DNA of 64,000 nt from Ambrosia x helenae (Eukaryota; Streptophyta; Magnoliopsida; Asterales; Asteraceae): the NCBI GenBank assembly GCA_030844895.1, contig CM061231.1:31691149-31755148 (forward strand), written 5' to 3'. The position numbers and the translations under genes are program-made. How positions within the stretch are numbered: the stretch's first letter is position 1; the number at the start of each line of letters is the position of its first letter. Positions 13,401 through 24,014 of the stretch are shown piece after piece. The notes under the pieces were generated by a model. It saw only the letters and a list, made by a program, of their open reading frames with translations, had not been told where the DNA came from and did no database searches.

Positions 13401-13671
13401 CTTCAGGTAAGTAAACAATTTGCTTAATCAATCGGTATTTATTTTATTATCTGAAATATTTAAACCAAAACCCAATATATCGATTCAGCGATTGGTTCAC
13501 ACACCCAAGTGGTGCTCGAAGACGCGCACTCTGTGTGGGGGCCACCTAAAGTGCACATTTAAAAAGAAAAACACCAATTGGGTGTTTGCTGCACAAATTT
13601 TTTGCTTTTCCCTTAATTTGGTTGCTAATTTTGCGGTTTACAATATCAGGATTACAAGAAAAGAGGCTTGA
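7471..13671 (+). CDS. AAPT1: Aminoalcohol (choline/ethanolamine) phosphotransferase, 18 coding exons
   Basis: Transfers phosphocholine or phosphoethanolamine from the CDP-alcohol to diacylglycerol, the last Kennedy-pathway step making PC and PE, as an ER multipass membrane protein. I joined exons 7471-7607, 8206-8215, 8304-8354, 8739-8816, 8996-9071, 9159-9181, 9566-9666, 10228-10322, 10438-10506, 10635-10704, 10998-11061, 11159-11199, 11841-11925, 12547-12609, 12936-12994, 13067-13119, 13334-13406 and 13650-13671. All have GT-AG borders and the total is 1170 nt, exactly 389 aa plus stop, the usual length of plant AAPTs. The protein starts MGYIGVHGINALHKYKYSGV. The CDP-alcohol phosphotransferase motif DG-x2-AR-x8-G-x3-D-x3-D is complete at residues 98-120. 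Many hydrophobic segments follow, and it ends RITRKEA. Exon 2 is only 10 nt. No frame breaks were found, so the gene should be functional. Confidence 0.96.
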
Positions 13672-13695
13672 GACCTGTGCACGTCGTATATGAAG
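13672..13695 (+). other. Start of AAPT 3'UTR and inferred 3'UTR donor
   Basis: A short 3'UTR segment follows the TGA stop and ends in tatgaag/gtatgt, a good plant donor. The inferred acceptor is ggttttctag/gg at 17013. The intron between them would be about 370 bp without the inserted retrotransposon. Splicing is inferred from consensus only. Confidence 0.4.
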
Positions 13696-14517
13696 GTATG
13701 TTTTGTTCTGAGGCAGAAAAATTTCACAGGCTGGGTATAACGGGTTAAAACGGGTTCAGGTCAAATTTTAGTATGACATTGACCCATAAACACTTTGTCC
13801 ATTTTTAGAAATAATTAATTAGTGTGGCAAGATGTGATTACACAAACTCTATTACCAGAGATCATTCTTTTTTTTTTCTTTTTGTAATTAAAATAATATA
13901 GGACATTATATGCATTAGAAATATATTTTGGGTGCTTTCACCTATTCAAACCCTGTTGGCTCTTTTAATTGTTTGACCTGAGTCAACTGGTATATTGAAG
14001 ACGGGTCGTGTCAGAGAAGTTGGATAAAGCTAATTGTTTGATAAAGATAGTTGTTTTGATTTAAGAATCGATGGATTGGGCTGCAAGAGTTTGAGTCGGT
14101 TGTTAAGTGGATAAACCAAAGATTGAAGTTTGAGTTGTTATTTTATTAGTTATCCATTAGTCTTTTATTTCCTTAGTCAAATAGGTTTTCTTTTGTTGCT
14201 GCAAGTTTTTATTGTTATCCTTTAGCTTTCCTAGTCTAGGTCAAATAGGATTTAGTTTCCTTTTAGTCCAAGTTTTGTTTAGTATAAAAGGTAGGCTTCT
14301 GTATTGTTTTTTATAGACTTCGATTGAATTTGTTTGTTTTGTTTTGAAGTCAGTTAATAGAAAATAGTCTTTTGTTTTGAGTACTATTTGTGATTGTTTG
14401 CCTTTTGCGACCCAATTGAAACCTTCAATTGGTATCAGAGCTTCAAGATTGAAGACGTGTGATCGACTAACACTCGATTGCACTAAGAGATTTCGTATCC
14501 GTTTTTGGTGTTGCAAG

Positions 14518-15702
14518 ATGGCTGACGGTGAAGGAGGTCTTGGACCACTCGCTAACGTGGTTAAAGATTCGGGTAGTGTGTCTTTCACAAACTACACCGC
14601 ATGGTCCATCATGATGGAAACGGTGTTGGCGGCACGTGGCTTAGAGGAAACCATAAATCCGGTGACCGGTAATGCCATCGACAAGAGGTTGAAGAACACC
14701 GCTAAGGCTCTTATTTTTCAGTCGATTCCCGAAGATGTTTTGCTTCAGGTGGCAAAACATAAGGACCCATCAGATGCGTGGGAAGCACTTCGAGTGCGTT
14801 ATTTGGGGGCAGACCGAGTCCAAAAGGCTCGTTTGCAAACTTTACGAAGTGAGTTAGAAGGCTTGCAGATGAAAGATTCCGAGACGATCGAGGAGTTTGC
14901 GGGCAAATTGTCAAGCGTACAAACAAAATACAAAAGTCTCGGGTCTACTTTGGAAGATGAAGTTCTTGTGAAAAAATTGCTTAACTCGGTGCCCGATAGG
15001 TATCTACCTATTGCAGCCGTGATTGAGCAAACAACTGACCTCGAAACACTTGCGTTTGAAGAGGCGATTGGTCGACTTAAAGCGTTCGAAGAAAGAACGA
15101 AGATGAGAAAGACTGTTGAGCAGAACCAAAATAAATTGTTGTTTTCTCATGCAAAAGGTCGTGGGAAAGGAAACACCGACATGGGTCGGGGTAAAGGGCG
15201 AGACCGTGGAGGTTCGTCGGGTTCTCAAGTTCGTCGTGGCGGTTCGTCGGGTTCTCAAGGTCGTCATGAAGGTTCATCGAGTCGAGATAAGTCGAAGGTA
15301 ACTTGCTATAAGTGTGAAAAACTTGGTCATTACACAAACGAATGCAAAGATAACTCGAATGTAACTTGCTACAATTGTGAAAAATTGGGTCACTATGCAA
15401 GAGAATGCCCAGATGACGCGGCGAAAATAGATGAGGCGAATATAGTTGAAACACAAGAAGTGAACGAACAACTCTTCATGACCGTTGCGATAGAGGATGA
15501 AGAAGATTGTGTGCCTCTCAACGAGCATAATACAGTATTGAGCAACTACGAAACGGATACGGGTTTGTGGTGTTTGGATTACGATACTTCTAATTATGTG
15601 ACTGAGGCTAGGAATGCCTTTATAAACTTCGATGATCAAATTGACAGTAGAATGGTTTTTGGTGATACGTGTGGCGCAGAGTTAAAGGGAAATAGAAGGT
15701 GA
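14518..15702 (+). CDS. Copia-type Gag with two zinc knuckles and degenerate protease tail
   Basis: 394 aa from the ATG at 14518, chosen because it follows the primer site and leader and gives the standard Copia Gag start; an upstream in-frame ATG at 14377 lies inside the LTR. Residues about 20-230 resemble the UBN2/Gag-polypeptide domain of Copia elements. A basic Gly/Arg/Ser linker follows, then two CCHC knuckles, CYKCEKLGHYTNEC and CYNCEKLGHYAREC, which bind RNA. The C-terminal 45 residues align in pattern with a Copia aspartic protease start, but the catalytic D-[ST]-G reads DYD, so it cannot be active. The frame is otherwise open, so Gag may still be made. Confidence 0.88.
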   Translation: MADGEGGLGPLANVVKDSGSVSFTNYTAWSIMMETVLAARGLEETINPVTGNAIDKRLKNTAKALIFQSIPEDVLLQVAKHKDPSDAWEALRVRYLGADRVQKARLQTLRSELEGLQMKDSETIEEFAGKLSSVQTKYKSLGSTLEDEVLVKKLLNSVPDRYLPIAAVIEQTTDLETLAFEEAIGRLKAFEERTKMRKTVEQNQNKLLFSHAKGRGKGNTDMGRGKGRDRGGSSGSQVRRGGSSGSQGRHEGSSSRDKSKVTCYKCEKLGHYTNECKDNSNVTCYNCEKLGHYARECPDDAAKIDEANIVETQEVNEQLFMTVAIEDEEDCVPLNEHNTVLSNYETDTGLWCLDYDTSNYVTEARNAFINFDDQIDSRMVFGDTCGAELKGNRR

Positions 15703-15716
15703 TGAGCCAATAGTTC

Positions 15717-16463
15717 ATGATTTGTCAAAGCTTGTTGAAAAAAATTGTAGCAGTGTGCATGCATGGGAGGAATGCTTGGAATATAATTATTGGTGAAAAT
15801 GTGGTGCTCAATCAAAGCAGTAGAAATCCTCGTGGAGATGAGTATACACCAACAAATACAACACCATTACAAAAGTCACTTTTTATTGAAACAAGTGATG
15901 ATATTAAAATTGAGAATGTTGATTCAGAACAAATTCGTAACAATCCTCAAGTAAGTAAATCTTATTTTGAGCAATTGAATTCGAGTCAATTAGATAAAGG
16001 CGAGTTCGATGACACGCCGGAGAGACGTGTTAAATCGCATGATGATATTTATTAGAAAACGGGTCAAATCGATCAACCCGCTCAGTCTTTATTTGTTGCC
16101 GAAGACCTTGTTAATAAGTGGGTAAATGAGGCGAATTTTGTGGTCGGTACTACAACACCTTGTCAAGATATTTGGTTGCAAAATTTGTTTTCGGATTTGA
16201 TGGGTTGTGAAAAAGATCATGAAAGGTTCAAGGTCGACAATATGTCCGTTATCAAGTTGCTGAAAAATCCTGTGTTGCGCGGGTGAAGCAAATATATTGA
16301 GAACCGATATTGTTTTGTTAGAGATTTTGTCGAGAAAGAGTTGATCGAAATTGAGCGTGAAAGCGGGGAAGAACAACAAGCTCGCATACTCGCTGAAGAA
16401 TTGCGGAGGAAAAAGTTTGGCGTGAAAGAATTGAATGATACGGGTCAAAAATTAGGAGGGTGA
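15717..16463 (+). pseudogene. Copia pol remnants: integrase-RT linker and RNase H C-terminus
   Basis: At 15717-16055 a frame ends in DDTPERRVKSHDDIY, which resembles the segment just before the RT in Copia Pol. From about 16098 to 16460 a second frame reads through the end of RNase H: a block with VDNMSVIKLLKNPVLRG, one in-frame TGA at the position where Copia elements usually have Arg, then SKYIENRYCFVRDFVEKE. Integrase core and RT are missing between the pieces. The remnants show that this is a deletion derivative of an autonomous Copia, not a primordial short element. Confidence 0.7.
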
Positions 16464-17013
16464 TTGTTGGCTCTTTTAATTGTTTGACCCGAGTCAACTG
16501 GTATATTGAAGACGGGTTGGGTCGGAGAAGTTGGATAAAGCTAATTGTTTGATAAAGATGGATTGGGCTGCAAGAGTTTGAGTCGGTTGTTAAGTGGATA
16601 AACCAAAGATTGAAGTTTGAGTTATTTTATTAGTTATCTATTAGTCTTTTATTTCCTTAGTCAAATAGGTTTTCTTTTGTTGCTGCAAGTTTTTATTGTT
16701 ATCCTTTAGCTTTCCTAGTCTAGGTCAAATAGGATTTAGTTTCCTTTTAGTCCAAGTTTTGTTTAGTATAAAAGGTAGGCTTCTGTATTGTTTTTTATTG
16801 AATTTGTTTGTTTTGTTTTGAAGTCAATTAATAGAAAATAGTCTTTTGTTTTGAGTAGTATTTGTGATTGTTTGCTGTTTTGCGACCCAATTGAAACCCT
16901 CAAACCTGACCGTATCTGGCCTGTTTGTGTTAACATGTAACTCAAAGCACGACTCAATATGGCCTTACTGCTTCTGTTGCGCTAAATATGGGGTATTCGA
17001 ATTGGTTTTCTAG

Positions 17014-17290
17014 GGTCATGATGATCTGGTACTTGCAAGTTCACAATACTATCAAATCAAATGGCTGAAGATAGATCTCAAAATTCCAACTGGATTCAGT
17101 TTTGCTATGCATCTTGGGATTTCTGTTGCAGGCAAAGATTTAAGTTTACTTTACTGGTCAAATGTCAAATGTAATTTAATATTAATTTCGTTGACTTTAT
17201 ATGAATTGTAAGGTTGCTTTATCTGTTTTGATTTTGGGTGGTTAGAACTTTGATATGGGTGACCTTTACATACTTTATCTTATAAAGACA
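17014..17290 (+). other. Inferred second 3'UTR exon of AAPT
   Basis: Begins after the acceptor-like ggttttctag. Non-coding and AT-rich, with a plausible 3' end near 17290. The assignment rests on the matching donor at 13695 and on position. RNA reads would be needed to confirm it. Confidence 0.35.
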
Positions 17291-18870
17291 TTTATTTTAT
17301 TAATTTCGAATCTTTTGAAGAAATGGTAACAGTAATTGGAGAGATGGATGCGTGACTTGTAATCGTAGAGTATAGCCTTTAAACGAACAATACATACGTA
17401 ACAGTTTTGACAGACGCGCGTGAGGTTTACAAAGTAGGGGTGTTACTATTTGATTGAAACCCAATTACCTAACACAACCTGAAGATACCCGAACCGATTA
17501 ATGCATTATCCGGCTATCTTGAACATGATTAATTGCAACAACTGAACCTGACTTGTAATAAGTGGATTGGTAATTGTTATGGACCGAAATCATTGCAAGT
17601 TATCCATATGGCTAATCTCCCATATGTCCTATTGGCAACAAATAGTTGGGTTTATGAGCACATCCCAAAAAATCTAGCTTGATGGGTGAGGGAGCTTTTT
17701 TGGCCTATAAACTTCACATTTATTGCAACATTATCAGTTTGTATAGGGGGATTTGGGTTAACCCGAATAACAAGATGAAGGATTGAAAGAACAGATTAAT
17801 TTTTTTAGGTGTCTTAATAGCTCGACGGCATCTTTTTGTTATCTTTTATTCTTTTAGATAAAATTACAATTTTTCCCCTTTATAAACCTCAAAATTATGG
17901 ATTAGGTCCTTTAAAAGTTTTACTTTCACTTTGTCCCTTTTTTCAATAGTTTGCTACAGGTTGTTTTTTCCACTAACTGGGTTAGAAAAACTCAGTTAAT
18001 TGAGGTCATGTGCAAGGCGCATGAGGACTAATTGGTCTTTTTATCTATAAATGATACTTCTTATAGTTAAAATGTAACAAAACCATTTATATATAAAATT
18101 ACATTGTGTATATTTTTTTTTTTCTAAATTCTTTTTCTTCTTTTTCTCTACCACCACCATCATCACCATCTCCTATCATCACCATCTTGCCAACACCACT
18201 ACCGCCATCTGCAAACCCTAATCTACGCTCTCCAGGTCGAGGCCCTTAGACTCGTCACCATTCATCCCATCCTACAACCTCTAACCTTTCAACCACTACC
18301 GAACACCAACTCTGTGATTCACCACCACCACCACCGTCCAAACCTTATCCTTCCCCGTCAAAACCCCATATACAACCAACATTATCGCTCACCTTTAAAC
18401 CCCTACCTTGCCATATCCGCTGCCATCACCGTCCATCCACCACTGATAAACCTACCTTTGCGGACCGCACAACCACCATACTCCACCGTCCAGCCCCAAA
18501 AAAATACATTGCCATTCTCCTCCATCACATCCAAAACCCCTCACCTTTTAACTTCTTATTGCAACTCCGCCGCTGCAAACCCCATTCCCCCACGTTCACT
18601 GTTATGTTCTACTCGATTTAAACCCTAACCCTCGATTTACAGGTGTATAGGGAAGGTGGGAGATGGCGACGACTATAGTGGTGGCGGGGTTAGTGATGTG
18701 TTGGTGATTTGTGGCTTGAATATGAAGGAGAGACGAAATGAAAGAGAAAGATTGAGAATGGTGGTGGCAGCAAATGGTAGTGGTGAACGGTGGTGATGAA
18801 GGGTGATGGTGAGTGGGGATGTCAGAGAGAAAATAATTAAGTCTGATGTGTGGGTGACACACATGAACAA
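17291..18870. other. Repetitive non-coding stretch with CCA/ATC-rich low complexity
   Basis: 17300-18130 is AT-rich with no gene. 18130-18600 is rich in caccaccatcatc-type words on the + strand, and 18640-18810 in ggtggtgatg-type words, so the two halves are partly complementary. The reading frames at 18314-18628 and 18602-18963 are products of this composition and have no domains. Confidence 0.35.
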
Positions 18871-18872
18871 TC

Positions 18873-19669
18873 TATCTATACTTTCCATAATAGAAGCGTG
18901 AGTGACGTCAGAAAGCTGATGTGTCAGCCGGAGAGACTGGCCACCAATGCGTGTATGATGCAAAAACTGACGTCACATTAAATAATAAAAAAATCCCACT
19001 TGCCTGAACAGTGGTAATAATGCCACTTGCCTAACAGTGGTTGTTAATAAATTAGTTAAATATTATCACTTGACACAATAGACTTTTGTATGACTGTTGG
19101 TTTTAAATTTGAGCTCCAAATTCAAATTCAAATTTCAAATTCGATACCCCATTACACAACTATATAAAGGTATCATGTGCATCTCTTTCTCCCAAATAAT
19201 TTATAAATCTCTCAAATAATTTTTAAATCGTAACAGGTGGTTCTCTCACATTTACGTTTACGTCGAAGCACTCGAGTATTAGGTAAACTAATTCTAATAT
19301 ATCTTATCAATAAGATTAAAATTTATCCGTTTTGTTCTTCAATAACCTCAATATTTTGTCTGCTCCATTAGCAACCAGAGCATTTACGTCGAAAAAGTTT
19401 TCGACTTTTGAAGATTCTTACAATCAAAGGAAAATATCAGTCTTGCCATTATGAATGGTTGTAGATTGGCAGGCTCAAACTCAAGAGGGTATGTCTTTGC
19501 GTGTTTAAATTCATTTATTCGAGTGTTTAATACGTGTTCATTTTTTTTTCTGATCAACCTTTGTGTTTGATTAATTTGAGTCATGTTTGATTAATGTTAT
19601 TGTGAATATTTCTCCGTTAACAGATAGACTGATAGAGGCATTAGCTTAAGCAATGAAGTGTTTTTCCAG
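18873..19669 (+). mobile_element. Candidate Helitron 5' end and leader
   Basis: Sequence at 18873 starts TCTATACTTTCCATAATAG, directly after AA, followed by a tgacgtcag block. This resembles the TC-starting 5' ends of many plant Helitrons, which insert between A and T. A TATA-like tatataaagg lies at 19161. I did not find a convincing matching 3' hairpin plus CTRR end, so the element limits are unknown. Confidence 0.35.
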
Positions 19670-20366
19670 ATGGCATTAGGAAAGACATTGATTGCGATAA
19701 TTGTTGGGTCTATAATAATGAGACTGACGCCATCAAATAAATATTGGTGATCCATATTGGTGTTTTACTATTTAGGACCGAGAGCAATTGGGTTCTCGGT
19801 TATTTAAGGTGTTTAGGTCGAGAACTAATTAGTTCTCAGTTATTAGTTCTCAGTTAGTATGTTGGGCTTTATTCTTGTGGGTTGGTCTGTGGGACTGTTA
19901 AGGCTATGTGAGCCCAAGTCCTACGTATAAAAGGTGTTTTATTGGTTCATTTGTAACTAGCGGTTTTGTTTACAAGAAGAAAACTCTCTCTAGTATCAGA
20001 CGATTCCTTGAAATCGTATGCTAGTTGAGTATTATCATTCAATCATATAATGTTTGTTTCTTGAATCACTATCATCTTTGATTCCGCCATCGATTGATAG
20101 TTACTTGATATCCGATTTATAGTTTTCGGGACTTACAATAATGCTTTTACGCCACTATGCTTATCTTTTGAGGAAGTCGTCTGCGTCTACTTCTGTTTTT
20201 GTGGTTCCTGCTGTTGTGCTTGTCAACAGGTATGTTTGTTAAATAACTTATTTCTTTAGTTTGTTTTCAAGGCCTGTAGTCGAAATCTAACTTTGAATGT
20301 CTTTTTCTATTCTGTTAGCAAGAAGAGTATGTGAGGAAGCACCTTGAGTATGTTGAGCATTCAAGG
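19670..20366 (+). pseudogene. Dicer-like (DCL2-type) helicase gene fragment, disrupted
   Basis: Three exon-like pieces, 19670-19701, 20143-20229 and 20319-20366. When the solo LTR between the first two is set aside, the frame reads ALGKTLIAI then MLLRHYAYLLRK then VFVVPAVVLV. This matches the helicase motif I (GKT) and motif Ia region at the start of plant DCL2-type Dicers. A donor aacag/gtatgt follows at 20229, and the next piece (QEEYVRKHLEY) resembles the following DCL segment but is out of phase. The Gly-Ser before GKT is replaced by Ala-Leu. This is only about 55 residues of a roughly 1400-residue protein, so it is a captured or relic fragment and not a working RNA-silencing gene. Confidence 0.6.
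19702..20137 (+). mobile_element. Solo LTR with perfect 5-bp target duplication
   Basis: 436 bp starting TGTTGGGTCT and ending GGGACTTACA, flanked on both sides by ATAAT (19697-19701 and 20138-20142). It contains a TATA-like tataaaagg (19926-19934). No primer site or second LTR is present, so it is what remains after LTR-LTR recombination. It lies inside the DCL-like exon fragment. Confidence 0.88.
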
Positions 20367-20588
20367 TTAATCTTTTGGAGATTAATAATGCTTGTATACA
20401 TACAACACACAACTTCAACCATTCCTGCCAAGAAACAAACATATGTGTTGAAGACTCATGGGTGTATAAAGACATGTTATATTCAAAATTGATTTTGATG
20501 TATTAGCAACATTAGTTTGAGGTTTCTGAAGAGTATTAAAAGATATATTAGAATTATTTTAGTAGTTGTTTGTAATATGTGTCTACGC

Positions 20589-20925
20589 TCAAGACATGTT
20601 TGTAAATAGCGTATGGTATAAATTCAAGTTGTATTCGATGACAGTTGTTTTGTGAACTTCTGTTTAACTTTTCAGAACATTGTATTACATTTATTGTCAA
20701 AGCATGTTTGTAAATCATCTATAGTATAAATTGAAGTTATATTCGTTGACAGTTGTTTTGTGAAGATCTCTCCAACTTTTGTGAATATTGTATTACAGCT
20801 ACGGTCAAGACATGTTTGTAAATAGTCTTTAGTTTAAAATGAAGTTGTATTCGATCACAGTTGTTTTGTGAAGATCTGTTCAACTTTTTTGAAAATTGTA
20901 TTACAGTTGTTTCATTACAGATCTT
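20589..20925 (+). repeat. 108-bp minisatellite, three copies
   Basis: The word aagacatgtttgtaaat or close variants starts at 20591, 20699 and 20807, so the period is exactly 108 bp twice. Each unit also contains a block ending acagttgttttgtgaa and attgtattaca. Copies differ by scattered substitutions. Non-coding. Confidence 0.85.
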
Positions 20926-21423
20926 GCGATTAATAATAAATAATACAAATAAGTTCTAATAAGTTTTTTTGGGAAGCGTGTTTACAATTTTAAATTTTTG
21001 AGAGGGAAAGTTTTGGTTTTTTAAGAAGAAAGTTTTAAATTAACATTGGGAAGCGTGTTTATCAATTTTGAACATTAACTTTGTTCAGTGGCAAATAATG
21101 ACAGTTTTGAGAACAAATCACACAGTCTCTATTTTTATTGTTACGATTCTAAACATTAACAGTGTTGAGTTCCAAATAATAAGTTTTTTGAAACGAAATA
21201 TTTTTATTCTTCTTATTATTATTATTAATTAATTAATTAATGTAAGATATAACATTACAAACTCTAAGTGAAACTCTATTTGATGACAAATGTTTTAAAA
21301 ACATCTGTTGACAAGTTAACAGTTGTTGTAAAACAGATCTTCCAATTATAATAATAAATAATACATTTAAGCCTAAGTTTTGAATATTCAAGAGGGAACT
21401 TTTTAAATTATGATAGGGAAGCT
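20926..21423. other. AT-rich non-coding DNA with a dispersed duplication
   Basis: The word cagatcttgcgattaataa (about 20920) recurs in altered form near 21333 (cagatcttccaattataat), and gggaagcgtgttta occurs twice (20973 and 21049). This indicates an older, larger duplication around the minisatellite. No gene is seen. Confidence 0.4.
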
Positions 21424-22255
21424 GTTGGTGGTGAAAATCCTCGGAATGATTTTACCTAATATCCTCAGTATAATGTCTTTAGGATGCTGAAGATGTGACA
21501 GACTTCAGGATATACCTGTGTTTCAACATGTGCGCATCCTGAGGATGTACTAACGAATTCTCTTTATATAATGTATTTGCAGGAACGACTAAGTTATGAT
21601 ATGGACTCGAAACTGTTTTCCAACGTCTATATTATCATGACTCAGTTAAAACAATTATTGAAGAAGGAGTTACACTTGCAAGCCAAAATCTAAGCTTAAG
21701 GAAAGAGTCAAGGATGTAACTGACATACATTAAAAGTAGGCAAAGAAAGTGGAAACCGTTACTGCAGCGTCTACCTGAGCAGAAACAGCCACAAACGGTC
21801 ACAAAGAAGACTTCAAGGAACATAACTAACCAGTTGATTACACGAGACTTTTTATTTACGTTCATGTATAAATAGGGGAATGCTGGACGAGTATAGGACA
21901 CATTGCTATCACCTGAAACACACGAATACTCTGCTACTCATAGAAAAACTCACACACACTTAGCACAATTCATTGTAATCTTAGCTCACTCGTCCATCAT
22001 TCATCCAAAGTTGTAACATTTTTACCCATTTTTAATATTAACAAACAAGGCAGGAGCTTAGACTCCTCCCAAGGTTTTATGCCGGCGATCATCAACTGAT
22101 CAAGGGCTTTCCTCGTACATCGAGTGTTGTTCTTTGTGTTTTAGCATTTACTTTACTTGTTATAGATAGTTGCATCCTCAGGATACAACTGTCCATCCTC
22201 AATTTTCTCATCATCATCCCGAGCATAGTTGTCAATTAATAACTTATTTATATTA
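21424..22255 (+). mobile_element. LTR-like sequence, catcctgaggat family
   Basis: Starts TGTTGGTGGTGAAAAT and carries aggatg/catcct words early on, including gcatcctgaggatg. It has a TATA-like gtataaatagggg near 21866, followed by a probable transcription start and a polyadenylation-like region. A related copy starting TGTTGGTGGTGAAAT lies at 57827. The 3' border and target duplication could not be fixed. Confidence 0.55.
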
Positions 22256-22613
22256 ACAAGTCATTACTGCCCTAAATCAGCCCCACTATATCGGTCCGGA
22301 AGATTAGAAACATAAAATTTTGTGAGTCTTGCCTGCACACCCGCCGGAATAGGCTTCTGACAAGGTTCCTTGGATGACATCTTGTTTTATTAGGACTTTA
22401 TACGATTATGGTCATCTATAATCTAAGATAAGCTTAGAACTGAATAATGATAAAGTTATATCTTTCTACTCGTGAAACGTGTTATTAAAAGAATTTGTAC
22501 ATTACAATCATTCCATAAACTTTAAATAATGACATTTTTTGGTCTCCATGAATCTTATTTATCATCTTTACAATAACTACACGTCTCGTATATTATACCT
22601 CATCGAATCTATT
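22256..22613. other. Unassigned AT-rich DNA
   Basis: Contains a short phrase tgcctgcacacccgccgg near 22330 but no reading frame or repeat that I can support. Probably internal or flanking DNA of the preceding retroelement. Confidence 0.25.
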
Positions 22614-24014
22614 TGTCACGGCGAAAATTCGGGATGTTATATTACGCACAATATTATTTAACACATTGTCTTTGCATGATAACACACACGATGTAAATAA
22701 TCATGTAACACTTTATCAATATAGCATTATTAAGCAAATATGATGTCTAGATAGATAATTTTACATAAATTTTAAGATGGGAGACGAGGAGTCTCAAGTT
22801 TAAATCCCTAGCTTTCACCACTTTTCTTCCCTTCCTACTCCTACTCTCCCATCGTACCCTATCAATTGTGAAACCGTCCAGAAATTGAATATATTAAGTT
22901 TGAGCAATTTCTACTCAACGATTTGTTTCATGAAAGAAGTGCTTAAGATCTATGCAAGAATAACAATATTATCAAACTCTAGACCCATAATATCGCCTAA
23001 CAAGACCATAAACGTATAATACTACATGTTAAGAACATAAATCAGATCCAACATGCAAGATTTATCATGTATAATAATCTCTAATAAACCATGCAATATC
23101 GATGCAAGACTCGTCATAATAACACATAATTAATGTTATTTAACATGTAAATCCGTATTAAAACTCATGTTTATGTTATTTAAGTTTCACATCATATTTG
23201 GATAAACAAGTTTTGATGTTTTAAAACATGATTAATAAGATTAAAAACATTAAGGAATCAATGTTATACCTTAAGCACTTCAAACAAGCAAATCAGATAC
23301 CTTCAAGCTTTTCGAATGAAGATCTTGAGCCAAAGCAAGTTTTTGAGGGTTAATATTTTTGTATAGGGTGTTTGTGGATAAATTAGGGTTGTTTTTTATG
23401 AGAAAATTGGGTTAAAAGTTGATTAAATAGATGATTAAACCGACTTGGCTCGTCAGAACTTCTCTCGCGGACCGTGGAAAGAGAGCCTTATCCTTCACAC
23501 TCTGTGGCGCGTTGTAAATCCAGAATTATTATTTTATATCCTCGCGGACTGCGGGGAATTGCCTTTCCCTTCGCGCTCGGGGGAGGTTTATGCATAAATT
23601 TTATTTTCTTTTTCAGTTTTATATTAAAAACTAATTATTAATAATAATCTTATTATTATTAATCTAACATACGTTCAAGACATTCATGTTATAACTTCAG
23701 GTCTCGGTCCGTCACGTCCCGGTTACCGACCTAATAACAACTAATCACGTAAATTCACATAGTCACGTAATAGCACATAAATTCAAACACGTATAATTAC
23801 ATTAGTTGTGTTTCACAATTTCACCAATGTTCGAGGTTCACGACTCGTACATGCAGTCCCGTAATTCTCCGAATTACCGTTTATGCAGTTATTAACCTAT
23901 AACCGTGTGCAGTTCGACTCACTTAACTAACCCTAGTCAAGTAGAATGCTATGAATGTAAGTACAAGGTAACTAGAGTTCAGTTAAAGTGTTAACTTGAA
24001 AATGTGGGGTATCA
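22614..24014 (-). mobile_element. Possible solo LTR, minus orientation
   Basis: Read on the minus strand the block starts TGATACCCCACATTTTC and ends GCCGTGACA, with LTR-like composition and no coding sequence. The 5-bp flanks (ctatt and tagtg) do not match, so either the borders are slightly wrong or the copy is rearranged. Confidence 0.4.

Larger units (their letters stand above)
13954..16902 (+). mobile_element. Non-autonomous Copia-type LTR element with gag only (TR-GAG-like)
   Basis: The 5' LTR is 13954-14427 and the 3' LTR 16464-16902, both starting TGTTGGCTC and ending TCA. The flanks AACCC (13949-13953) and AACCT (16903-16907) look like a 5-bp target duplication with one transition. 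The initiator-Met primer site TGGTATCAGAGC follows the 5' LTR (14430-14441), and a purine stretch attaggagggtga precedes the 3' LTR. The internal region is only about 2 kb. It encodes gag, a dead protease, a piece of the integrase-RT linker and the RNase H tail; the integrase core and reverse transcriptase are deleted. The LTRs differ by several substitutions and indels (474 against 439 bp), so the insertion is not recent. Confidence 0.9.

Noticed and set aside
14377..14517. ATG at 14377 as start of the Copia Gag
   Set aside because: It lies within the 5' LTR and across the primer site. The ATG at 14518 gives the normal Gag start.
16089..16448. 119-aa minus-strand frame in the Copia element
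   Set aside because: It is the antisense shadow of the RNase H remnant, which is readable on the + strand.
18314..18963. His/Pro/Ser-rich frames on both strands
   Set aside because: They derive from ccaccatc-type low complexity read in different frames, with no splice or domain support.
22614..24014. A confirmed solo LTR
   Set aside because: Ends look right but the 5-bp flanks do not match, so it is listed only at low confidence.
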